A DNA stretch of 64,000 nt, from assembly GCF_003339815.1 (NCBI RefSeq), contig NZ_PPTT01000004.1:62001-126000 (forward strand), read 5' to 3'. Both the position numbers and the translations under genes were made by a program. This DNA comes from Eggerthella sinensis. GTDB taxonomy: Bacteria; Actinomycetota; Coriobacteriia; Coriobacteriales; Eggerthellaceae. The notes below the pieces were generated by a model, which had not been told where the DNA came from, searched no databases, and was given only the letters and a program-made list of their open reading frames with translations. Shown piece by piece: positions 51,462 to 60,177 of the stretch (the first letter of the stretch is position 1; each line of letters starts with the position of its first letter).

Positions 51462-52481
51462 TCACCCCTCTTCCTTCGCGCCGTACTTGATGCGGGGATC
51501 GAGGTAGGCGTACACGATGTCAACGACGAGGTTCATGATGACGAAGATGACCGCCACCAACAGCACGATGCCCTGCACGACGGGGAAGTCGCTCTTCAGC
51601 ACGCAGTCGACGGCGAACTTGCCGATGCCCGGCCACGCGAACACCGTCTCGGTGAGCAGCGCGCCGCCCAGGAGGCTGCCGAACTGCAGGCCGATGACCG
51701 TGGAGATGGGCAGCATGGCGTTGCGCAGCGCGTGCTTGACGTTGACGGCGCCCTTCGACAGGCCCTTGGCGCGCGCGGTGCGCACGTAGTCTTCGTTGAG
51801 CGTCTCGAGCATGCTCGAGCGCGTCATGCGCGTGATGATGGCCATGGAGTACAGCGACAGCGCCAGCGTGGGCAGGATGAGGTGCACGAGCACGTCTCCG
51901 AGCGCGGCCCAGTTGCCCTGCATGATGGTGTCGAGGATGAAGAACCCGGTTCCTCCGGTGGGTTGGAGCAAGGGGGACACGCGCCCGCTCGAGGGCAGCC
52001 AGTGCAAGATGCCCGAGAACAGCAATATGAGCAGGATGCCCGACCAGAAGATGGGCATCGACACGCCTATGAGCGCGATGAACATACTGACGTTATCGGC
52101 CGCTTTGTTCTTCTTCACCGCCGCCAGCACGCCCAGCGCCACGCCCAGCAAGGACGCCACGATGATGGCGCAGATGGCCAGCTCGGCGGTGGCGGGGAAG
52201 CGCGCCGCGATCTCGGCCGTGACCGGCTGGTGGGTGTAGTACGAGGTGCCCAGGTTGCCCTGGACGGCGCCAACGATGAAGTTGACGTACTGAAGCCAGA
52301 TGGGGTCGTCCAACCCGTTGTCGGTGCGCCAGACCGCCATCGCCTCGGGGGTTGCGTGCTCGCCCAGAACCACCGGAGCCGGGTCCGGGGCCAACACGCG
52401 GGTGATGAGGAAGATGATGACTGTCACACCCAGCAAAACGGGAATCACCATAAGGATTCGTTTGAGGATGTATTTGAGCAA
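51462..52481 (-). CDS. dppB: Peptide ABC transporter permease, DppB type
   Basis: A 339-residue permease with six helices, a long extracytoplasmic loop after helix 1 and the EAA loop [21 protein letters not shown] (in part). The start is TTG 52479-52481, chosen because AAGGAG lies six bases upstream and [15 protein letters not shown] is the typical N-terminus. The open frame runs further upstream to 52883 but through a non-coding hairpin region. A terminator and a strong hairpin lie between dppA and this gene, which would lower its expression compared with dppA. Confidence 0.9.
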   Translation of the reverse strand: MLKYILKRILMVIPVLLGVTVIIFLITRVLAPDPAPVVLGEHATPEAMAVWRTDNGLDDPIWLQYVNFIVGAVQGNLGTSYYTHQPVTAEIAARFPATAELAICAIIVASLLGVALGVLAAVKKNKAADNVSMFIALIGVSMPIFWSGILLILLFSGILHWLPSSGRVSPLLQPTGGTGFFILDTIMQGNWAALGDVLVHLILPTLALSLYSMAIITRMTRSSMLETLNEDYVRTARAKGLSKGAVNVKHALRNAMLPISTVIGLQFGSLLGGALLTETVFAWPGIGKFAVDCVLKSDFPVVQGIVLLVAVIFVIMNLVVDIVYAYLDPRIKYGAKEEG

Positions 52482-52542
52482 CTGCTGCTCCTTTCTTAAC
52501 GGGACCCGTCCGAGAGCACGCCTGCGCTGCTTGGACAGGAAT

Positions 52543-52569
52543 GAAGCCGGAGGCGGTGCCTTCGGCTTC
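52543..52569 (-). other. Stable hairpin between dppA and dppB
   Basis: GAAGCCG-G-AGGC (52543-52554) and GCCT-T-CGGCTTC (52558-52569) give 11 paired bases with one mismatch and a 3-base loop. It is likely an mRNA stabiliser or processing site that separates dppA from dppB levels. Confidence 0.6.
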
Positions 52570-52686
52570 GAGTGCGCGCCTGGTGATGCCTTGCGCGCAG
52601 CCACGGATCGAAAAAGATCGCATGACAGTGTAGCGCACTTGCTATCGTTTGGCGGCAAGAATGCGACGCCAACCGGTAATAGAACC

Positions 52687-52719
52687 CAAAACGGGGCCGC
52701 TCGCGCTCGAACGGCCCCG
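52687..52719 (-). terminator. Partial terminator just after dppA
   Basis: CGGGGCCG (52692-52699) and CGGCCCCG (52712-52719) form an 8-base stem with a 12-base loop; on the minus strand TTTTGGG follows. It starts 20 bases after the dppA stop and probably attenuates read-through into dppB. Confidence 0.6.
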
Positions 52720-52738
52720 CACACAAGCACTGCTTGCT

Positions 52739-54370
52739 TTACGCTTCCTTCGACACGCCCTTGAAGAAGGCGACGCCGGTGGGATGGTAGTAGAAGTCCT
52801 TGACCTTCGGGTTGATGCCCAGCAGGTTCTTGGAGTGGGAGATGAGCACCCACGGCTGCTTCTCGGCAACCATCTGCTCGCACTTCAGGTAGACGGCGTC
52901 GCGCTCATCGCCATCCGGCGTGGTGAGGCCCTTGGCGACGAGCGCCTTGTACTCCTCGTCCTGGAAGTGCGCCACGTTCATGGACCAGTTCGTGTCGGCG
53001 AGCAGGTTCATGAAGTTGTCCGGGTCGCCGTTGTCGCCCGTCCAGCCGTAGAAGCAGATGTCGTACGGATCGGTCTGCACCTTGGTCTTGTAGGTGGTCC
53101 AGTCGTACTCGGTGATGCTCACGTCCACGCCCACCTCGGACAGGTAGCCCTGGATCATGTTGGCCAGCTGGCTGCCGCCCTTCTGGTTGTAGGGGCGGGC
53201 GGTGGTGTACGTGATGCACTGCAGCGACGTGATGCCCTTGTCCTGCAGCGTCTTCTTGGCGGCCTCGGGATCGTACGCCGTCTGCTTGACGTCCTTGGTG
53301 TAGGGCGCCATCCAGTTCGGCATGACGGAGTTCGCCACGGTGGCGTAGTCGCCGTAGATGGCCTGCACCATTTCCTCGACGTTGATCGCCTGGGCCACGG
53401 CCTTGCGCACTTCCTGGTCGGAGCACTTGTCCGACTCGGTGTTGAACGCCATGTAGTTGATGGTCATGCCGTCTTCGGAGAACAGCTCGAAGCCGTTGCT
53501 CGTCACCTGGTCGGCCGACGACGGGTCGACGCTCGAGATGATGTCGCACTCGCCGTTCATGAGCGAGGTGAGGCGCGTGTTGCCCTCGGCGATGATCTTG
53601 AAGACGATGTTCTTCGTCTTGGGCGCGTCGCCCCAGTAGTCCTCGTTGGCCACGAGCGTGACGGAAGCGCCCTTCGTCCAGTCGACGAACTTGTAGGGGC
53701 CCGTGCCGCTGGGCTTCGTGATGGGCTGGCTGCCCGCCGCCTCGGCGGCTGCCGGGTCGACGATGGGGGAGGCCAGGGCCATGGCGAGGTTCTTCACGAA
53801 CGGGGCGGAAGCCGCGCGCATCGTGATCTTGACGGTGGTGGGGTCGATGGCCTCGACCTTCTCCACGCCGTTGCCCGCTTCCTTCTCGCCGAACACGAAG
53901 GACGCGTAGGGCATTTCGGAGTTGCGGTTGGGCTCGAGCTGGCGCTCGATGGACTTCACCACGGCGTCGGCGTTGAAATCGCCGCCGTCATGGAACTTGA
54001 CGCCCTCGCGCAGCTTGATGGTGTACACGAGGCCGTCGTCCGAGATCTCGGGCAGATCGGTGGCCAGGCAGGGCGCAACCTTCGCGTCCTTGGCGCCGTA
54101 CTGGTACAGGCCTTCGTAGATGTTGCAGCTGACCACGGCGGACTCGCCGTCGTCGAAGTACGCCGGGTCGACCGCGCGCGGGTCGGCCGTCAGGCTGTAC
54201 GTGATGGCGTCCGCGGCACCGCCGGTCGTGCCGGTGGAGCCGGCGTCCGTCGACGGGGCGCTCGTGTCGCCGCCGCTGCTGCAGCCCGCCAAGCTAACCA
54301 GGCCGAAGCCCGCAGCCGACACGCCGAGCATCTCGATGAACGTGCGCCTGCTGAATGTGCTCTTTTCCAT
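52739..54370 (-). CDS. dppA: Peptide-binding lipoprotein, DppA type (family 5)
   Basis: A 543-residue extracytoplasmic family 5 binding protein. The N-terminus has both a Tat-like motif (FSRRTFIEM) and a lipobox LAGC (C30), so it is probably a Tat-exported lipoprotein, less common for this family. The ligand-binding domain starts near residue 50 (ITYSLTADPRAVDPAYFDDG) and contains LREGVKFHDGGDFNADAVV (family signature). It delivers di- or oligopeptides to DppBC. ATG 54368-54370 has AAGGAG ten bases upstream. It is the first gene of dppABCDF. Confidence 0.92.
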   Translation of the reverse strand: MEKSTFSRRTFIEMLGVSAAGFGLVSLAGCSSGGDTSAPSTDAGSTGTTGGAADAITYSLTADPRAVDPAYFDDGESAVVSCNIYEGLYQYGAKDAKVAPCLATDLPEISDDGLVYTIKLREGVKFHDGGDFNADAVVKSIERQLEPNRNSEMPYASFVFGEKEAGNGVEKVEAIDPTTVKITMRAASAPFVKNLAMALASPIVDPAAAEAAGSQPITKPSGTGPYKFVDWTKGASVTLVANEDYWGDAPKTKNIVFKIIAEGNTRLTSLMNGECDIISSVDPSSADQVTSNGFELFSEDGMTINYMAFNTESDKCSDQEVRKAVAQAINVEEMVQAIYGDYATVANSVMPNWMAPYTKDVKQTAYDPEAAKKTLQDKGITSLQCITYTTARPYNQKGGSQLANMIQGYLSEVGVDVSITEYDWTTYKTKVQTDPYDICFYGWTGDNGDPDNFMNLLADTNWSMNVAHFQDEEYKALVAKGLTTPDGDERDAVYLKCEQMVAEKQPWVLISHSKNLLGINPKVKDFYYHPTGVAFFKGVSKEA

Positions 54371-54579
54371 AGGTCGGTGTCTCCTTCCCTCGCACCCCGT
54401 CGTATTTGCGGGGCCCTCCTGCGAGTCGTGCGACTCTGCCGACGCCCGAACGCGTCGTTGCGTTCCAAGCGTATCAGCATACTTTAGTCCAATAAAGCAG
54501 CATCTGGTTGAATTTGTACCATAAGATGTCGTTTTCCTCCCGCGAGCGTTCCCGAATGGCCCCCGAAAGGTAGATACGG

Positions 54580-56382
54580 TTAATTCTGAGCGGGATCGTC
54601 GGCCTTGTTCATGTCGCTGCGGGTTCTCTTGACGAGGGCCGAGAGGTCGTCGTAGGAGTGCAGGTCCATCTTCGCGTAGATGTTCGTGGTGTGGGAATGC
54701 ACCGTCGCCGACGAGATGAACAGCCGCTCTTCCATCTCCTTGGGGCGGTACCCGCGCGCCATCAAGCCGAACACCTCCGATTCGCGCGCGGTCAAGCCGT
54801 GGGCGCGCGCGAGGTGGGCGATGGTGGCGTCGAGCGCGCGCTTGCGGGAGTCGTCGGGGCCGGGCTCCTGCGCCTCGGGATTCTCGTTCTCGGGCGGCAG
54901 GTCGAACCGTTCGAGCATCTCCTGCTTGCTGTGGATGCCCAGCTTCTTGTAGATGCTCTGCACGTGGGACTTCACGGTGTTGTCGGAGATGTTGAAGCTT
55001 CCGGCGATGGACACGGTGCTGCGCCCGCGCAGCAGCTCGTCGAGGATGTCCTGCTCGCGCTCCGTGAGCTTCGCCTGCTTCACCAGGGCGTCGTGCAGCT
55101 TGCGCCGCCGCGTTTCGAGGCTGTTCTGCACCTCGGTTTGCAGCCGGCGGCCCGACGCCACGCCCGTGTCCGGATCGAGGTAGCGCTGTCCCTCGGAAAT
55201 GGCCGCCAGCAGTCCGAAGACGAGCACGTAGCCCACCGCCGTCATGAGGATGGCGTACTGCGCGAGGTCGAGATGGAAGAGGTCGACGAGCACGCCCACG
55301 AGCAGCCCGGCGTCGATGATGCCCGTCATGAAGATCATGCCGAAGCACACCGATTCGAGCGGGTAGGTGTGCCGCGCGTACGATATCTCGCAGAACACGC
55401 TCAGCTCGAAGATGGCCACGAGGGCGAAGCACGCCATGTTGACGTAGTTGCTGTAGTACGGCGGGATGCCCAGGGCGCCCAGAAACGGCATCATGGCGAA
55501 CGCGAACGACATGAGCAGCGTGCCCACCCAGAAGAAGCGCTTGTACGACACGTTGAAAACGCCGATGGCCACGAAGCACGTGCAGGCGCCGATGGCGCGG
55601 GCCACGTGATAGGGGTAGTTGAAGTCCATGCCCGACGTCGATGCGATCTGCTCGTAGGCGAAGTGGTAGTTCATGAAGTTGAACGCGATCTCGCCGATGG
55701 TCAATCCCAGAAGCAGCAGCACGCTGATGCCGAAGAACTCCCGCTTCAGCACGTTGCTCGTCCGCGCGCGCCCGCGCCGGGTCGAGCGCGTGCGCGAGAA
55801 CACCTCGCCGTCCACGCGATCGCGCGCCGCATAGACGTACATCAGGATGGAGAGCAGGGGGAACGTGGAGATGGCGACGGCCGCGGCCAGCGGCTTCATG
55901 GCGAACAGCACGATGCCGTCGAACACGATGCCGATGGTGATGGCGAGCGAGGCGTTGACGGTTGCCGACTGCGCGCCGCGCTCCGTCCACACCGTGCCCC
56001 ACAGGGCCATGACGAGGGCGAGCACCGCCCCGTTCACGGCGCTCGAAGCGAGGGCGAGCGGCAGCATGCTCCAGGACGCGGCGGCGATGGAGAGCAGCGA
56101 CGAGGCGATGCCCGCGATGCCCACCCCGATGAGGCGCCCCGTTCCGCCGTAGAGCTTCGCGCTGACGGCGGGCGCGAAGCGGGCGAGCAAGAACAGCGTC
56201 ACGCCGCTCGCGGCCATGCCGACGGCGAGCGACGGCACCGTGAACGCCTGCGCGCTCTGGTTCCAGTTGAAGAAGATGCCCGAGTAGAAGGCGAGATCCC
56301 ACCACGCCCACATGAGGGCCGACCCGGCGATGGAGCTTGCCGACGTCGCCCCGTAAAACAGATTGCCCCGCTCTTTCATCAT
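54580..56382 (-). CDS. Membrane regulator with two LuxR-type HTH domains
   Basis: A 600-residue protein: about twelve hydrophobic helices (about 10-410), then two LuxR/GerE-type DNA-binding domains in tandem. The first covers about 439-493 (LTEREQDILDELLRG, ISDNTVKSHVQSIYKKL) and the second about 530-586 (LTARESEVFGLMARG, ISSATVHSHTTNIYAKM), separated by a 36-residue Glu/Pro/Asp-rich linker. Single-HTH relatives are common in Eggerthellaceae (for example at 11643); the doubled form is unusual. It may control the flavin/molybdenum operon at 57379 or the dpp operon. ATG 56380-56382 has AGGAA upstream. Confidence 0.85.
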   Translation of the reverse strand: MMKERGNLFYGATSASSIAGSALMWAWWDLAFYSGIFFNWNQSAQAFTVPSLAVGMAASGVTLFLLARFAPAVSAKLYGGTGRLIGVGIAGIASSLLSIAAASWSMLPLALASSAVNGAVLALVMALWGTVWTERGAQSATVNASLAITIGIVFDGIVLFAMKPLAAAVAISTFPLLSILMYVYAARDRVDGEVFSRTRSTRRGRARTSNVLKREFFGISVLLLLGLTIGEIAFNFMNYHFAYEQIASTSGMDFNYPYHVARAIGACTCFVAIGVFNVSYKRFFWVGTLLMSFAFAMMPFLGALGIPPYYSNYVNMACFALVAIFELSVFCEISYARHTYPLESVCFGMIFMTGIIDAGLLVGVLVDLFHLDLAQYAILMTAVGYVLVFGLLAAISEGQRYLDPDTGVASGRRLQTEVQNSLETRRRKLHDALVKQAKLTEREQDILDELLRGRSTVSIAGSFNISDNTVKSHVQSIYKKLGIHSKQEMLERFDLPPENENPEAQEPGPDDSRKRALDATIAHLARAHGLTARESEVFGLMARGYRPKEMEERLFISSATVHSHTTNIYAKMDLHSYDDLSALVKRTRSDMNKADDPAQN

Positions 56383-56406
56383 GCGATTCCTGCGATTCCC
56401 TCGACG

Positions 56407-57078
56407 CTACCCCTGTCGCAGAACATCCCCTGTCCGCGCATCGACGGTTACGATTGCCTTCGCTATGTCGTTCGGATGCTCGACGCCGCTGTCGAATGCG
56501 CTCAGCGCGTCCTCGTCCGTGAAATAAAAATACCACGTCATGGCTGCGGGCGCGTCTTCGGTTTTCTCTATTTCGGGCTCGTACGCCAAAAACGAGATGC
56601 GGTAGGGATGCGCGCGGTATTCGGGATACGCGTCGAGGATGAAGCGGTACGCCTCGTCGGCATCGACGCCCACCTCCGCCGACGCGTCCTTCGGCGCTTC
56701 CTCCCAATCGCCTTCGTTCCAGGTGGTGGGGCCGTAGATGCTTGCGACGGCCTTCGTGCTGTAGTTGAACACCGTGTAGAACTTCGCATAGCGCTGCGAC
56801 GCGAACAGGTAGGTCCACGTCGGCGCCTTCTCGCCGGGCGTCGCGTACGCGTTCATCACGGCCGAAACCGGGAACGCGTCGCCGTCCGTTTCGGCCATGG
56901 CCGCGGCGGTTTGCTCGTGCACCGCCCCCGAGAACGCCGGCTGCGGCCCGTCGAGCTCGTCCGCGGGCGCGGCGCATCCTCCCAGCGCGACGGCGGCGGC
57001 GAGCGCAAGGGCGGCTCCGGCCGCTCCGATCGCCCCGACGGCTCGTCTTGACGTGAACGGTTGTGCGAATGCGAACAT
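56407..57078 (-). CDS. Uncharacterised lipoprotein
   Basis: A 223-residue protein with a long signal sequence ending in a lipobox ALGGC (C35). The mature part has repeats of aromatic-rich strands (TWTYLFASQRYAKFYTVF, YRISFLAYEPEIE, MTWYFYFTDEDAL) and ends in IVTVDARTGDVLRQG. That ending resembles PepSY-like domains, a weak hint only. RBS GGGGGAA precedes ATG 57076-57078. It lies 24 bases upstream of the double-HTH regulator gene on the same strand, so they are probably co-transcribed, perhaps as an external sensor for that regulator. Confidence 0.65.
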   Translation of the reverse strand: MFAFAQPFTSRRAVGAIGAAGAALALAAAVALGGCAAPADELDGPQPAFSGAVHEQTAAAMAETDGDAFPVSAVMNAYATPGEKAPTWTYLFASQRYAKFYTVFNYSTKAVASIYGPTTWNEGDWEEAPKDASAEVGVDADEAYRFILDAYPEYRAHPYRISFLAYEPEIEKTEDAPAAMTWYFYFTDEDALSAFDSGVEHPNDIAKAIVTVDARTGDVLRQG

Positions 57079-57378
57079 GGTTCCCCCGATCCTCTTCCGA
57101 TATCCCTCTTCCGCTATCGGCCCATGCTAGCGGGTTCGGGGCTTTTGGCATCAACAACTACCGTCTAATGGCTGACTAAACGATTTTTGATGAGAGGTGA
57201 TGACGGCTTGACGAGGGCGTGCCTCCCGTTCGCAAAATACCACCTCAAACCGCCGATGCGCTCCGCTTCGAGCCGTTTTAGGGTGGCGGCTGTCCCGTTC
57301 GGCGAGGAAAGGGGGCGTGCGCGTTGCCGCAGGGGACGGTTGGGTACGACGAGTTGGATAGCGAGAGGAGAGGATACT
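57079..57378. other. 300-base region upstream of the cytochrome/flavoprotein operon
   Basis: An open frame from 57187 reads through into the cytochrome gene but has no ribosome site and no family resemblance, so it is treated as non-coding. AT-rich sequence at 57145-57195 (around CTACCGTCTAATGGCTGAC) probably contains divergent promoters; no certain -35/-10 pair can be chosen. Confidence 0.45.
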
Positions 57379-58977
57379 ATGCAAGCTGAGGAGACGGTCG
57401 AGAAGCGCCGTTCATCGAAGAAGAAGCCGATCGCCGCGCTGTGCATCGCGATGATGCTCGCGGCCGCGCTGAGCGCGCTGGGATGCGCGCCGCAGCAGCA
57501 GGCTTCGCGGGAGCCGGACGCCTCCGGCGCCGCCACCGAGCAGGAGGCTGCGGGAGCGGCCGTCCTGGAAGGCACGAACATGAAGGCGAACGACTTCCAG
57601 CAGCGCGATGCGGGTGCGCTGCCCGACGACTACAACATTTCGGCGAAGGTGAATGCGGGGAGCCGCGGTTGCGACGCCTGCCACGAAGACCTCCAGGCAA
57701 CCATCAAGGACATCGCCCCCACGGTGCACATCATGACCACGGGAGCCATCTTCGGCAAGACGGTTGACTGGAACGATTGCGAGTCGTGCCACTCGATGCA
57801 CGATACCCGCGGCGGCGTGTACCTGGGCGACTACATGCACGCGACGCACTTCAGCAGCCCCACGTTCACGGATGCCGACAACGGCAATTGCTGGAGCTGC
57901 CACGCCACCAAGAAGAACGGCGAGATCGTCATGTGGGACGAGTACTGCTACGAAGAGCAGCTGAGCGGCTACACGGCGAACACGCCGGCCTCGGAGGCCT
58001 TCTTCCACATGCGCGGCTACGATGCCGACACCTCCATCGGCATCTCGACGCTGGCGTCCGACGAGGTGGATCTCAAGGTCGATCTCGACCAGGAGATGAC
58101 CGACGAGTCGCAGCGCTACGAAGCGGTGAACTTCAACATCCCCGCATGGACGGACGCGGAACTCGCCGCATGGAGCATCGAGATCAAGGGCGTGAAGAAC
58201 CCCGCCACGCTCACGCTCGCCGACCTCGAGCAGCATTTCGAGAAGCAGACCCAGCAGGTTACGCAGGAGTGCCTCGTCAACGGCGTGAACTCGTCGCTCG
58301 AGGACAGCTTCGAGGCTTCGGGCTACCTGCTGAGCGACATCATCGAGTACTGCGGCGGCGTCGACGAAGGGGCCGTGACCGTGAACGGCATCGCCGATGC
58401 CGACGAGGGGTGGAACTTCTGCGTCGAGCTCGACGACGCGTTGAAGAACGGCGCGTTCGTGGCCACCGAGTACTACGGCCACGAGCTGACCGCCATGATG
58501 GGCGCCCCCGCGGTGCTCGTGCAGCCCGGCTTCCCCGGCGGCACGTGGGTCAAGTACCTCAAGACCATCGAGTTCGGCACCGAGCCCGTCACCGCCCCGG
58601 TCAGGGTCATCGCCGGCGACGACTTCTACGACGGCGCCGAGGACCCGCACCTGTACGGGTGCAACTCGGCATGGTTCAACCCGGCAACCGACGGCCAGGT
58701 GTTCAAGGTGGGCGAAGCCATCGACCTCGAAGGGTTCGCCTGGGTGTGGAACGTGGACGGCCATAGCACCAAGCAGGTGCAGTTCAGCTGGGACTACGGC
58801 AAAACCTGGTTCAACGCCGACGTCGCCCCCGACGCCGATCCCAACAACTGGCAGCGCTTCCATGCAACGTGGACGCCCACCCAGCCCGGCACGTACTGCC
58901 TCAAGGTGCAGGCCGTCGACGGCAAAGACTGGCATCAGAAGAAGCCCGCGAGCGTGTTCGTCACGGTGGAAGGGTAA
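57379..58977 (+). CDS. Triheme cytochrome fused to a sulfite-oxidase-like molybdopterin domain
   Basis: A 532-residue exported lipoprotein (lipobox ALGC, C36). Three CxxCH haem sites follow: C98-H102, C134-H138 and C171-H175. The C-terminal two thirds matches the sulfite oxidase fold: QECLVNGVNS with candidate metal ligand C298, then GAPAVLVQPGFPGGTWVKYLK, and an Ig-like dimerisation domain (HSTKQVQFSWDYGKTW onward). This would put haem and a molybdopterin site on one chain outside the membrane. It may pass electrons to the flavoprotein encoded at 60178. Substrate unknown. ATG 57379 has GGAGAGG upstream. It opens a four-gene operon. Confidence 0.83.
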   Translation: MQAEETVEKRRSSKKKPIAALCIAMMLAAALSALGCAPQQQASREPDASGAATEQEAAGAAVLEGTNMKANDFQQRDAGALPDDYNISAKVNAGSRGCDACHEDLQATIKDIAPTVHIMTTGAIFGKTVDWNDCESCHSMHDTRGGVYLGDYMHATHFSSPTFTDADNGNCWSCHATKKNGEIVMWDEYCYEEQLSGYTANTPASEAFFHMRGYDADTSIGISTLASDEVDLKVDLDQEMTDESQRYEAVNFNIPAWTDAELAAWSIEIKGVKNPATLTLADLEQHFEKQTQQVTQECLVNGVNSSLEDSFEASGYLLSDIIEYCGGVDEGAVTVNGIADADEGWNFCVELDDALKNGAFVATEYYGHELTAMMGAPAVLVQPGFPGGTWVKYLKTIEFGTEPVTAPVRVIAGDDFYDGAEDPHLYGCNSAWFNPATDGQVFKVGEAIDLEGFAWVWNVDGHSTKQVQFSWDYGKTWFNADVAPDADPNNWQRFHATWTPTQPGTYCLKVQAVDGKDWHQKKPASVFVTVEG

Positions 58978-58991
58978 CGAGGTGATCATCT

Positions 58992-59492
58992 ATGAATGAA
59001 ACGACTACGAAGGTTGCCGGAGCGCTCGCGTCCCTGACGCTTCTGGCGGGTGCCGGTGCGGCCGTTGCCGTGCCGGCGGTGCAGGGCGGCGCGGACGCGG
59101 CCGTGCGCGCGGATATCGCGACGGGCGACGATGCCGCGAAAGGATCGCTTCTGACGACCGTCGCGCAGGTGGAGGGCGCGTTCTCCTTCGACCAGGGCGC
59201 GCTTTCGTCGAACGGCTCGATAGCCGACGTGTTCTGCAAGGCCGCCGCTTCGCTGTGCGCGTCGTTGCCGGACTACGGCGTCGAGCGCGCTCAGCCGTCC
59301 ATCGACGTGTCGGGCGACGGGGGCACGGCGTTTTCCGCAACCGTGGACGAGATGAAGGATCGGAAGGGCGCGGCCTCCCACGTCATGGCGTGCGCGTGCG
59401 CGTCGAACGGGGCGGGCGGCGGCGCCATCGCCAACGCCGAGGTCGAGGGCGTGTCGCTTCAGTCCATCGCCGAGATGGCCGAAGCAAGGTAG
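58992..59492 (+). CDS. N-terminal half of a split sulfite-oxidase-like protein (exported)
   Basis: A 166-residue protein with a signal peptide (about 1-28, LASLTLLAGAGAAVAVPAV). Its C-terminal part SHVMACACASNGAGGG...NAEVEGVSLQSIAEMAEAR aligns in order with the cysteine-containing strand and following helix of the sulfite-oxidase-like domain in the upstream gene (QECLVNGVNS...EASGYLLSDIIEY). C134 or C136 would be the metal ligand. It ends at TAG 59490-59492, and the next gene continues the fold in the same frame. RBS GAGG lies upstream of ATG 58992. Alone it cannot form the full domain. Confidence 0.65.
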   Translation: MNETTTKVAGALASLTLLAGAGAAVAVPAVQGGADAAVRADIATGDDAAKGSLLTTVAQVEGAFSFDQGALSSNGSIADVFCKAAASLCASLPDYGVERAQPSIDVSGDGGTAFSATVDEMKDRKGAASHVMACACASNGAGGGAIANAEVEGVSLQSIAEMAEAR

Positions 59493-59500
59493 CGAGCAAC

Positions 59501-59531
59501 GCCGGCGCCCTGCGTTGCGCGGGGCGCCGGC
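59501..59531 (+). other. Hairpin between the two halves of the split protein gene
   Basis: GCCGGCGCCC (59501-59510) and GGGCGCCGGC (59522-59531) form a perfect 10-base stem with an 11-base loop, directly after TAG 59490-59492. No U-run follows, so it is more likely a ribosome or RNase barrier than a terminator. Confidence 0.75.
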
Positions 59532-59555
59532 TTCGACGGAGGAGGCGAGGGGAAC

Positions 59556-60119
59556 ATGGAATGCAATACGGTCACGTTCACGGCGGCGGACGGCAGGGAG
59601 CTGGCGCTTCCGCTGGACGCGCTCGTGGAGCGCGGCGCCATCGTGGCCTCGAAGGTGAACGGCGACGACGTCCTGTCGGTGATGGGGGCCGTCAACCAGC
59701 TTTGGGTTCCCCGGCTTCCGGCGAAGTACTACGTCCGCGACATCGTGGGCATCCGGTTCACGCGGGAGGAGGACCCTCCAACCTTCGACCCGTTCGCCTG
59801 CGACGGCCACGATTTCACGAACCGCCCCAACGTGTCGGTGAAAGCGCCGTACGTCGGCCGGACGGGCGAGCCGCTCGTCTTCGAGGGCTACGCGTCCGAT
59901 TTCGATCGCCGTATCACGGCCATCCAGCTCTCGCTCGACCAGGGGGAGCATTGGACGACGTATCCCGTGGAGCACGCCGATGCCGACCGGTGGGTGTACT
60001 GGCATTTCGCGTACACCCCGCGCGAGGCGGGCGCCTACCGGCTCAAGGTGCGCGCGGTGAACGACGAGGGGGCGTGCTCGCCGTCGCCGGCGGTGCACGC
60101 CTTCGAGGTGCTCGACTGA
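59556..60119 (+). CDS. C-terminal half of a split sulfite-oxidase-like protein
   Basis: A 187-residue protein without signal peptide. It begins in the middle of the sulfite-oxidase fold (VTFTAADGRELALPLDAL, then VMGAVNQLWVPRLPAKYYVRDIVGIRF, in part). It continues into the Ig-like dimerisation domain (ITAIQLSLDQGEHWTTYPV, WHFAYTPREAGAYRLKVRAV). It matches the second half of the upstream 57379 protein and lacks the metal-ligand cysteine. RBS GGAGG precedes ATG 59556. It is in the same frame as 58992-59492, with one TAG and 21 codons between them. Either two chains assemble, or the TAG disrupts one gene. Export without its own signal would need piggy-back transport. Confidence 0.72.
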   Translation: MECNTVTFTAADGRELALPLDALVERGAIVASKVNGDDVLSVMGAVNQLWVPRLPAKYYVRDIVGIRFTREEDPPTFDPFACDGHDFTNRPNVSVKAPYVGRTGEPLVFEGYASDFDRRITAIQLSLDQGEHWTTYPVEHADADRWVYWHFAYTPREAGAYRLKVRAVNDEGACSPSPAVHAFEVLD

Positions 60120-60177
60120 GGCGGCTTCGCGCGCGGCGCGTGCGGTGGGAATGGAACATACGGAACAAGGAGGCACT

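Noticed and set aside
52739-57157. One very long minus-strand frame from dppA through the regulator gene
   Set aside because: Only the last 544 codons have family sequence and a ribosome site; the rest is out of frame with the real regulator and lipoprotein genes.
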